Part shown: positions 36,841-42,226 of the stretch, in pieces | Layout: every line of letters starts with the position of its first letter | Numbering within the stretch: the stretch's first letter is position 1 | Origin: an uncultured Ruminococcus sp. | Lineage (GTDB): Bacteria; Bacillota; Clostridia; Oscillospirales; CAG-272 | NCBI GenBank assembly: GCA_902762505.1 | Contig: CACWOQ010000014.1 | Location: forward strand, 1 to 42,226 | Reading direction: 5' to 3' | DNA: 42,226 nt | The notes under the pieces: generated by a model | Databases searched by the model: none | What the model was told of the DNA's origin: nothing | What the model saw: the letters and a program-made list of their open reading frames with translations, nothing else | Program-made: the position numbers and the translations under genes

Positions 36841-37938
36841 TTATCGTGTCTGCCCGTCTGCGTACCGGAGCATGGCTTCGCCGTCGTACAGATAATAGCC
36901 GGAGGGCTTGCTGCACGTTATCGAGACAACGGGTAAACCGTTCCCGTATGCGGAGAACAACCCGGACGCGAACAGGGAATCAAGCGTCTGCTCTGTACCG
37001 TCGAAATTTCCGATTATATAGTCGACGGCGTCGGCAGGCAGAAAGGCGTCTATCGTATACGTAACGCTGTCCTGCGAGCAGACGATTTCCGCGGCGATCT
37101 CAGGCGAGCCGAGCTTTTCGTAACGGTTGAGTACGGCTTCTTTTTGATCCCGGTTTTTGATATTGCAGCCGAATATGTTTTTCCACGGGGAAAAATCAAG
37201 GCTGTTTTCGGCGCCGTTGCTTCTGCATATGATCGTCATACCGGTATCAGCGCCCTCGGGAAGCTCGATTTCGTCGAGGAAAAGCTTATCGCCCTCGCCG
37301 AGGCGTTTGAACGCGTCTTTTGCGGAATACCGATCCGCCGGTACGTTATTACCGCGGCTGTCTCCGGGCTTTGCGTTTTTATCGACGCGCCTGCCGCTGC
37401 CGCCGAATACGGCGAGAACGTGCGAGTCAAGGACGAAATCCTCGTCAAGCCCGTATTTCATCCAGTCGGTGAAAAGCTTATCGGGGGAAGACGGCGTTTC
37501 GCGTGTGCTGAGATACTCGGATCTGAGACTGTCAGCCTTCGTTCTGTCGCGTATGACGGACAGCACGATGAAAGCCTCTCCGTCGTACACGCCTTCATAG
37601 CTTAACAGCATAAGATTCGGACCGGTGAGCGGGTTTGAATTCCTTGATGGATCCGGCACGGGACGTCTGCATTTTTCGTTTATGAACCATGAGACCTCTT
37701 CCGCGTAACCGTTTTTCGGCTCGATAAACTCCATATACTGTCCGAGAGTGACCGTCTCGCCCGCTCTTGACTGTTTAAGAAGCAGGTCGAGAGAGGATCC
37801 GCTGACGGTCTGCTCTTTACCCGTGCCTGCGGTGTTTTCGACGGCGCCGTCATCCGGTATGCGTATCGCGCAGCTTGAAAGCACAGCGGAAACGACAACT
37901 GCGAGCGTGATAAACAACACGAAAATTCTTTTTTTCAT
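36841..37938 (-). CDS. Lipoprotein of unknown function
   Basis: The 365-residue protein starts MKKRIFVLFITLAVVVSAVLSSC, a lipoprotein signal with lipobox VLSSC, preceded by GGAGGAG at seven bases. A short linker leads to a predominantly alpha/beta soluble part with no motif that I recognise; distinctive stretches are WFINEKCRRPVPD, HVLAVFGGSG, and YYLYDGEAMLRYADG at the end. It is monocistronic, with a consensus promoter about 210 bases upstream, so the leader is long. Its position next to the xpaC-telA operon gives no firm clue. Function is unknown. Confidence 0.82.
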   Translation of the reverse strand: MKKRIFVLFITLAVVVSAVLSSCAIRIPDDGAVENTAGTGKEQTVSGSSLDLLLKQSRAGETVTLGQYMEFIEPKNGYAEEVSWFINEKCRRPVPDPSRNSNPLTGPNLMLLSYEGVYDGEAFIVLSVIRDRTKADSLRSEYLSTRETPSSPDKLFTDWMKYGLDEDFVLDSHVLAVFGGSGRRVDKNAKPGDSRGNNVPADRYSAKDAFKRLGEGDKLFLDEIELPEGADTGMTIICRSNGAENSLDFSPWKNIFGCNIKNRDQKEAVLNRYEKLGSPEIAAEIVCSQDSVTYTIDAFLPADAVDYIIGNFDGTEQTLDSLFASGLFSAYGNGLPVVSITCSKPSGYYLYDGEAMLRYADGQTR

Positions 37939-38147
37939 AATCTCCTCCTATTGTTTACTTATGAACAATCTATATGAACCGGAGTGACCTGTGTTTCAGG
38001 TTGTAACACTTAATCTGTTAATCACATTTTCGGTCAGCTGCATTTCGATTTTAAAATTCTTGTCTGAGCCGCCGTCTTGATTTGAAGTGATCAATGTGTC
38101 GCCAACGTATAACTTGCCAAAGTGTTTGAATTATGTCCGAATTTTCT
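37939..38147 (-). other. Long 5' leader of the 36841-37938 lipoprotein gene
   Basis: Between the predicted transcription start (near 38147) and the ATG lie about 210 AT-rich bases. They contain a 15-codon open frame without an evident RBS (37996-38043, MQLTENVINRLSVTT), a small hairpin ACCTG/CAGGT overlapping its stop, and an inverted repeat ATTGTT/AACAAT (37950-37969) just upstream of the RBS. No known riboswitch fold was recognised and no terminator-like T tract is present, so any control would be at translation. Confidence 0.4.
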
Positions 38148-38153
38148 GATTAT

Positions 38154-38182
38154 ATGATAACATATATGTAGAGAGTTGTCAA
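38154..38182 (-). promoter_or_regulatory. Promoter of the 36841-37938 lipoprotein gene
   Basis: Minus strand TTGACA (38177-38182), 17-base spacer ending TGT, TATCAT (38154-38159). Confidence 0.8.
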
Positions 38183-38266
38183 TATAATAGCAGTATAGAT
38201 ATCTGCATAAAGTTAATTTCAAATTGACATATTTAATAAAATCGTACGAAAATCCGTGAATGCGGG

Positions 38267-38299
38267 CGGAAAAAATAAAAGCTCCCTCGGTGAGGGAGC
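38267..38299 (-). terminator. Terminator of the xpaC-telA-lemA-TPM operon
   Basis: Perfect 8-bp stem GCTCCCTC (38281-38288) with GAGGGAGC (38292-38299), loop GGT, followed on the minus strand by TTTTATTTTTTCC. It lies 28 bases beyond the TPM gene stop. Confidence 0.9.
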
Positions 38300-38327
38300 G
38301 ATGAATCCTATCGGCATTTCTCTGAAT

Positions 38328-39272
38328 TTATCTGCGTCCGGCGCCGCCTCCGCGTGAGCCGCCGCCTCCGCCGCTGTGGCGACCGAATCCGGATGAGCCG
38401 CCGGAGCTGTGACCGCCGGAGAAGAAGCCGCCGGAGCTGTGACCGGACGAATAAGTGTGATGAGATCCGGACGAAAACGTCGTATGCGTGCCGAACGTGC
38501 TGTGATGAGACGTTCCCGACGGACGGAAGGTGTAGGGATTCACCGTCGGCTTGTGCGCTGTCATCCTGAACGTGCTCGGCGTCGTATTGCCGGCGCTGAC
38601 GAGCGACGCGATGATGATGAATACCGTGATCGCTACGATTATGAGCGTCATGACGATCGCGAATAAAATGACGAGATGCGCCGCCGCCTTGATGATGAGC
38701 CAGATGAGAGGCTGACGCTTCGTCTGCGTCTGAGAAGGCGCGGTCGGCGATGACGAGCCGTATATCTGTATCGAATAGATCTGTTCGTATTTTTCGATCA
38801 GAGCGTCAAAAAACGCGCGCACGCCGTCTCCGTACTGCTTTTTCGCAAAGTACGGCTCAAGCGTATCGTTCAGCATAAGCTTCAGCGTTCCCGACTGTAT
38901 GAGCTTTTCGAGCCCCTTGCCCTGGAGCGCCCAGTAATCGTCCTCTTCAACGGACAGCAGCAGAAGCATTCCGTTATGCTTTTCACGGTCGCCGATGCCC
39001 CATTCGTTGAACAGAGCGTACGCGTATTTTTCGATACTGACGCTGCCCGTCGTCTTCACGGCGGCGATGACGATCTGCCCGCCGCATTTTTCGTACAGAT
39101 CCGCGTTTTTTGAGATTATATACTCTTCAAGCTCCGCGTCAAGGACGTTCGCTTCATCGTAAACGTAGAAGGCGTCGTCCGGCTCCGGGACCTTGACCCC
39201 GCCCGACGAGCAGGAGCAGAGAAGAGTCGCCGCCGCGATCAGGGCGAGCAGAAAACACGCGGCGCGTTTCAT
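38328..39272 (-). CDS. TPM-domain (YgcG-type) membrane lipoprotein with Gly/Ser/His-rich tail
   Basis: A lipoprotein signal (ATLLCSC) leads to a TPM domain (about residues 32-165) with the expected VYDEANVLDAELEEYI start and GIGDREKHNGMLLLLS core. A Ser/Thr/Pro linker, one long hydrophobic segment (LIWLIIKAAAHLVILFAIVM and onward, about residues 190-225) and a low-complexity tail rich in Gly, Ser and His ending GGGSRGGGAGRR complete the 314 residues. TPM proteins are widespread envelope proteins, linked to photosystem repair in plants; bacterial function is unclear. The start overlaps the lemA-like stop by 4 bases, so it is the last gene of the operon. Confidence 0.88.
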   Translation of the reverse strand: MKRAACFLLALIAAATLLCSCSSGGVKVPEPDDAFYVYDEANVLDAELEEYIISKNADLYEKCGGQIVIAAVKTTGSVSIEKYAYALFNEWGIGDREKHNGMLLLLSVEEDDYWALQGKGLEKLIQSGTLKLMLNDTLEPYFAKKQYGDGVRAFFDALIEKYEQIYSIQIYGSSSPTAPSQTQTKRQPLIWLIIKAAAHLVILFAIVMTLIIVAITVFIIIASLVSAGNTTPSTFRMTAHKPTVNPYTFRPSGTSHHSTFGTHTTFSSGSHHTYSSGHSSGGFFSGGHSSGGSSGFGRHSGGGGGSRGGGAGRR

Positions 39273-39805
39273 CTGTCAAACACCGCCGCCGGCTTTTTCC
39301 CCGCGGCGAAAACGCTCGCCGGGAAGGTGGAGATCGCCTTGTTGTACTTTACCGCCGCGTTGTTGTAGGACGCGTTGTTCTGCAGCCGCTGTACGGTCGA
39401 GGTCATCTCGTAATAATACGATACGACGGAGCGTACCGTGTCGCTGTCCGCCTCCTTCATCGCGTTCACCGCGGCGTATACGGCGTCGGCTTCGCCGGAC
39501 ACGGCGTCAAGCTCCGCGCGTACGCCGCCGAACGGCGTTGTGTACGCGTATTCCGAAAGCGCGCGGTCAAGCGCGGAGGTATCGGCTCCGAGCGACGCGG
39601 CAAGCGCGGAAAATTTCTTCGCGTACGTTTCGTAACTGCGGAGATCCTCGGCTGCCGATCCGGATGAAAGCGACGAAAACTCCCGCTCGACTCTGTTCTT
39701 GTATGAACCGACCGTGCGGAAAACGCCGACCGTTACGGACAAAACGATGATCAGTACCAGGGCGCCGATGGCGGCGCCCACGTTGTACTTAAAGAATTTT
39801 TTCAT
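39269..39805 (-). CDS. LemA family protein
   Basis: The 178-residue protein has one N-terminal transmembrane helix (about residues 10-30), a helical coiled body, and the LemA signature near the C-terminus: ASYNNAAVKYNKAISTFPASVFA. LemA proteins are small membrane-tethered helical bundles of unclear function, often found next to TPM-domain genes, as here. Its start follows the telA stop directly with no gap and only a weak AAGGAAAT site, indicating translational coupling. It overlaps the TPM gene by 4 bases. Confidence 0.87.
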   Translation of the reverse strand: MKKFFKYNVGAAIGALVLIIVLSVTVGVFRTVGSYKNRVEREFSSLSSGSAAEDLRSYETYAKKFSALAASLGADTSALDRALSEYAYTTPFGGVRAELDAVSGEADAVYAAVNAMKEADSDTVRSVVSYYYEMTSTVQRLQNNASYNNAAVKYNKAISTFPASVFAAGKKPAAVFDR

Positions 39806-40945
39806 TTATTTCCTTATTTCCAAAAGCTTGTTTTTGACCTCTTCCTCGATACGGGCAAGCTCCGTCTCGGCGGCGAGGCGCTTTTCGTGCCCTACGGCGC
39901 GGATCTGCTGTACCTCGTCAAGCGTGGAGATAAGCTCCTGGTTCGTATGGGTAAGAGTTTCGATGTCTATTATTCCGCGTTCCGCTTCCTTCGCTATGTT
40001 GACGGTGCTCTGATGAAGCTTTTCCGCGTTCTTTTTGAGCAGCTCGTTCGTCATCTCGGTAACCGCCTGCTCGGCCTGTAAAGCCTGTTCGGAGTGCGCG
40101 AGTCCGAGGGAGATGAGCATCTGGCTCTTCCACAGCGGTATGGTGTTGACGATCGTTGACTGGATCTTTTCGCTCATCACGCTGTCGTTGTTCTGAACGA
40201 GTCTGATCTGCGGCGCCATCTGTATGGATACCATACGCGTAAGCTCAAGATCGTAGATCTTCTTCTCGAATCTGTCGCAGAGGGCGGCGAAGTCGTTCGC
40301 TTTCTGCGCGTCCTCGGGAAGTCCCGTTTCCTCGGCGTGCTTCTGCAGCTCGACGAGCGTCGTCTCGCGCTCCTGCTGAAGCTTCTGCTTGCCGGCGAGT
40401 ATGTACATTGACAGCTCCTTGAAGTTGGTAAGGTTTCTGTCGTACAGCTGATCGAGGACGTTTATGTCCTTGAGCAGCGTTACCTGATGACCGTCAAGCA
40501 CGGTGACAATGTCGTTCACACTCGTTTCGCACTTGGAGTATTTCGCCTTCAGCGTCGCGGCTCTCTTTTTCAGGCTTCTGAAAAGTCTGAATTTGCCGGC
40601 GGCGTCGATGTCGCGGCTGAACGTTTTGAGCTCGCCTATGAGCTTGGAGATCATCTCTCCCGCCTCGCCCAGCTCGTCCGTGCGGACGGTCTTGAGCGCG
40701 GAATCGGAAAAGTCCGCGATCTTCTGCTGAGGACCTGCGCCGTACTGGATTATCGCCGTGGAATCGGTGATGTCGATCTGTCCGGCGAATTCGGCTATCT
40801 GGCTGCGTTCAGCCTCGGTGAGGTTCGCCGCCGTGAGCTCGGCAAGCTCCGCCACCTTTTCTTCGACGGGCTTTTCCTCCGCGGCTATTCTTTCGGCTTC
40901 CTTTACGCCGAACGGGTCAAGTGTAAGTTTGATCTCTTCTGCCAT
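39806..40945 (-). CDS. TelA/KlaA-type toxic anion resistance family protein
   Basis: The 379-residue, helical, soluble protein begins MAEEIKLTLDPFGVKEAERI. It has the family's DSTAIIQYGAGPQQKIADFS and the conserved later block KSQMLISLGLAHSEQALQAE, then VTEMTNELLKKNAEKL. The family is named for tellurite resistance of plasmid KlaA/TelA, but chromosomal members are linked more generally to envelope or antimicrobial-peptide stress. It sits between an XpaC-like gene (19 bases upstream) and lemA-like and TPM genes. This is a recurrent XpaC-TelA pairing in Bacillota, here extended by two further envelope genes. The RBS is GGAAGACAAAAC-like, weaker than the others. Confidence 0.9.
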   Translation of the reverse strand: MAEEIKLTLDPFGVKEAERIAAEEKPVEEKVAELAELTAANLTEAERSQIAEFAGQIDITDSTAIIQYGAGPQQKIADFSDSALKTVRTDELGEAGEMISKLIGELKTFSRDIDAAGKFRLFRSLKKRAATLKAKYSKCETSVNDIVTVLDGHQVTLLKDINVLDQLYDRNLTNFKELSMYILAGKQKLQQERETTLVELQKHAEETGLPEDAQKANDFAALCDRFEKKIYDLELTRMVSIQMAPQIRLVQNNDSVMSEKIQSTIVNTIPLWKSQMLISLGLAHSEQALQAEQAVTEMTNELLKKNAEKLHQSTVNIAKEAERGIIDIETLTHTNQELISTLDEVQQIRAVGHEKRLAAETELARIEEEVKNKLLEIRK

Positions 40946-40964
40946 TGTTTTGTCTTCCTTTCGT

Positions 40965-41621
40965 TTATTTCAGATCGTCTCTTTCGAGCATTGTTTCAAG
41001 GACCTTGATATCCGACGACACGTCGATCACGTCGTCGGCAAAAAGCGCGTCGTACTGGCGATCGAACGATACCTTTATCTGATCGAGCACGCCGTCGATG
41101 TCGCTCATAGTCTTCCGCGCGTTCTCGCCGCCCGCGCCCGACGACGACGTCGCCGCGTATCTTTCGGCGAGCTTCACCGTAGTCGGAAGATAGTAGTTTA
41201 TGAACCTGCGGACGGAGCCCACGTCGTCGGGCGAGGAGATAAGCTCTTCGCGTATCTTTCCGACGGAGCCGATTATCGCAGCGAGCTTGCCGGCTGTTTC
41301 CTCCGAGGAGGGAAGTATCGCCGCGCGCGCCGTCTCGAGCCTGTCGCTTGCGCGGTCTATCTCGCCTATCATTTTGTCGAGCTGCAGATCGCCTGACGCG
41401 AACGGCACCTCCACCTGCCTGTATTCCTTCGGCAGTACGATATACAGTACGGCTCCGACAGCCGCAGACAGCGCCGCGACGCCGATTATGTGCCATACTC
41501 CGTACATCGGAAAGAAGAGCGCCGCAAGCACCCATACGGCAGCCGCGCCCCATACGGGCAGAGCTGACTTTACACGCACACGTTCGTATCTTCTGCCGAC
41601 CGGCGCCTTGTTATCGTTCAT
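40965..41621 (-). CDS. XpaC-like membrane protein (5-bromo-4-chloroindolyl phosphate hydrolysis protein family)
   Basis: The 218-residue protein has two adjacent transmembrane segments (about residues 22-60; ALPVWGAAAVWVLAALFF and onward) and a C-terminal helical cytoplasmic domain with LDKMIGEIDRASDRLETA and RRFINYYLPTTVKLAERYA, the most conserved part of XpaC proteins. The family name comes from a B. subtilis phenotype; molecular function is unknown. The start at 41621 (MNDNKAPVGRRYE) is chosen because GGAGGCACAA precedes it; the open frame upstream crosses the promoter. It is the first gene of the four-gene operon with telA, lemA-like and TPM genes. Confidence 0.87.
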   Translation of the reverse strand: MNDNKAPVGRRYERVRVKSALPVWGAAAVWVLAALFFPMYGVWHIIGVAALSAAVGAVLYIVLPKEYRQVEVPFASGDLQLDKMIGEIDRASDRLETARAAILPSSEETAGKLAAIIGSVGKIREELISSPDDVGSVRRFINYYLPTTVKLAERYAATSSSGAGGENARKTMSDIDGVLDQIKVSFDRQYDALFADDVIDVSSDIKVLETMLERDDLK

Positions 41622-41655
41622 TTGTGCCTCCGTGTAAATATACTTCTTCAAATAT

Positions 41656-41684
41656 ATTCTATCACATTTTTTCGCGCTTGTCAA
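41656..41684 (-). promoter_or_regulatory. Promoter of the xpaC-telA operon
   Basis: Minus strand TTGACA (41679-41684), 17-base spacer ending TGA, TAGAAT (41656-41661). No other clear promoter was seen within the four genes. Confidence 0.85.
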
Positions 41685-41707
41685 TGGTAAACGGACGACT
41701 TTTTCGT

Positions 41708-41734
41708 GTCATCCTGAGCGCAGCGAAGAATCTC
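41708..41734 (+). repeat. Dispersed 27-base repeat of a type common in many bacterial genomes
   Basis: The stretch starting GTCATCCTGAGCGCAGCG and ending GAAGAATCT is one I recognise as a short intergenic repeat that recurs in many unrelated genomes and metagenome assemblies. It lies directly upstream of the xpaC promoter. Copy number here cannot be determined from one window. Confidence 0.55.
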
Positions 41735-41783
41735 CATTGATTACTGCCGCACAACAAATCAGCCCGCCGCGCGAACCGCATAA

Positions 41784-41962
41784 CCTTCCCCTTTTGGGGA
41801 AGGGGGACCGTTACCTTCCCCTTTTGGGGAAGGGGGACAGTGCTCTGCACGATGGATGAGGCGAACTACCTTCCCCTTTTGGAGAAGGGGGACCGCTTGC
41901 GGTGGATGAGGCGAACACCATTTTCGCTTTATAAAGTGAATCGCTTGCGGTGGATGAGGCGA
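41784..41962 (+). repeat. Mosaic of hairpin modules separated by a conserved linker
   Basis: The palindrome CCTTCCCCTTTTGGGGAAGG occurs at 41784, 41814 and (one base changed) 41869, each followed by GGGA. The linker CGCTTGCGGTGGATGAGGCGA occurs exactly at 41894-41914 and 41942-41962, and in degenerate form at 41842-41864. Between the two exact linkers the hairpin slot holds a different palindrome, TTCGCTTTATAAAGTGAA (41923-41940). This looks like a dispersed family in which one linker carries exchangeable hairpins. Confidence 0.8.
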
Positions 41963-42008
41963 TCTACCTTGTTCCGGCGCTGACCCCCCACAGCCCGGAA
42001 CGCGATAA

Positions 42009-42043
42009 GTTATCAGTTATCAGTTATCAGTTATGAGTTATGA
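42009..42043 (+). repeat. Heptamer tandem array
   Basis: Five perfect seven-base units: GTTATCA three times, then GTTATGA twice. Such heptamer arrays are short sequence repeats prone to slippage; no gene or promoter is close enough to be switched by it. Confidence 0.9.
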
Positions 42044-42067
42044 GCGCTCCGCGCGTTTTTCCGCGCC

Positions 42068-42130
42068 CCATCAATTCACGAAATTGATGGAGGGGATTAG
42101 AGGGGGTCAGGGGGAGTTTTGAGGGGTGGG
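42068..42130 (+). repeat. Hairpin plus G-rich tract with quadruplex potential
   Basis: CCATCAATT (42068-42076) pairs with AATTGATGG (42082-42090). It is followed by G runs at 42102-42106, 42110-42114, 42123-42126 and 42128-42130, which satisfy a G-quadruplex pattern with loops of 3, 8 and 1 bases. The tract ends a few bases before the IS30-type terminus. Confidence 0.55.
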
Positions 42131-42134
42131 AGGC

Positions 42135-42226
42135 AAATTGTCAAGTCAAGTGCGACAAAAAATTTGTTTAGGAGAGCGATAATTGAGGCAAGCTCTCGGC
42201 CTGGAATTAATGAGATCGACAGCATA
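42135..42226 (-). mobile_element. Right end of an IS30-family insertion sequence
   Basis: Read on the minus strand, the terminus TTGTCGCACTTGACTTGACA followed by ATTT overlaps the last codons of the transposase frame, a layout I recall for IS30-family elements of Bacillota. The rest of the element lies outside the window. The outer boundary near 42135 is an estimate because the target duplication cannot be checked. Confidence 0.6.
42146..42226 (-). CDS. IS30-family transposase, last 26 codons (partial)
   Basis: The minus-strand frame entering from the right edge reads YAVDLINSRPRACLNYRSPK then QIFCRT and a TGA stop (42146-42148). IS30 transposases end with the same arrangement, typically LNNRPRKxLxYxTPxEVF, a short distance after the catalytic Glu. 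Only the tail is visible, so intactness cannot be judged. The stop lies within the terminal repeat of the element. Confidence 0.72.
   Translation of the reverse strand, partial: YAVDLINSRPRACLNYRSPKQIFCRT

Larger units (their letters stand above)
41685..42145. other. Gene-free repeat block between the xpaC promoter and the IS30 end
   Basis: No coding sequence can be supported in these ~460 bases. Instead they hold, from left to right, a dispersed 27-base repeat, a mosaic of hairpin modules joined by a common linker, a heptamer array, a hairpin and a G-rich tract, each listed separately. Base composition swings sharply between these parts, which suggests stepwise accretion of repetitive elements next to the IS. 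Confidence 0.75.

Noticed and set aside
41784..41962. CRISPR array
   Set aside because: Repeats are few, irregularly spaced and palindromic with exchanging modules; there are no uniform spacers and no cas genes.

Overview
The window looks like a chromosomal segment of an uncultured anaerobic Bacillota, most likely Clostridia from a gut-like habitat. This rests on Gram-positive style secreted lipoproteins with Glu/Thr/Pro-rich linkers, strong GGAGG ribosome binding sites, consensus TTGACA/TGnTATAAT promoters, a membrane pyrophosphatase with sodium-type and potassium-dependent signatures, an XpaC-TelA operon, many plant-glycan enzymes and moderately high GC. The exact lineage is inference. Both edges lie in insertion sequences: the last codons and right end of an IS3-family element (1-98) and the last codons and end of an IS30-family element (42135-42226). 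The segment may therefore be an assembly contig broken at multicopy elements.

Layout. (a) 123-2618 (-) is an intracellular GH78 rhamnosidase, divergent from a repeat-bearing lipoprotein (2764-4059). (b) 4406-14426 (+) is a tightly packed co-directional run: argS, yebC-type regulator, hppA, murQ, a VanY-like protein that has lost its zinc ligands, a lipoprotein GH13-type glycosidase and an SGNH/sialate O-acetylesterase-type esterase. (c) A convergent terminator separates this run from rpoC-rpoB (14490-21895, -), which stand alone without rplJ-rplL. (d) 22303-24715 (-) is a compact oxidative-damage operon: a free-methionine-(R)-sulfoxide reductase with an extra N-terminal module, an MsrA fused in frame to a PPOX flavin-type protein that keeps its own ribosome binding site, and a SIMPL/YggE-type protein. 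Its predicted promoter fires directly into an intrinsic terminator placed just before the first ribosome binding site. (e) 24643-26155 (-) holds a membrane protein and a phosphodiester-glycosidase (NAGPA) protein. (f) 26300-36753 is a glycan and surface region: a LamG-like lipoprotein, a large membrane-anchored GH28, a lipoprotein, a TIM-barrel hydrolase with two discoidin-like domains, a polysaccharide deacetylase lipoprotein plus a fossil fragment of a second copy, and a nucleoside hydrolase. (g) 36841-41621 (-) is a lipoprotein with a long leader, then the operon xpaC-telA-lemA-TPM. (h) 41685-42145 is gene-free and made of dispersed repeats, exchangeable hairpins, a heptamer array and a G-rich tract.

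Most interesting: the promoter-terminator-RBS arrangement and double fusion of the methionine sulfoxide repair operon; the VanY-like pseudoenzyme; helically phased ACCGTAC repeats upstream of the discoidin-domain hydrolase promoter; a perfect 11-bp inverted repeat that supplies both divergent -10 elements between the deacetylase and the nucleoside hydrolase; and the mosaic repeat block at the right edge.
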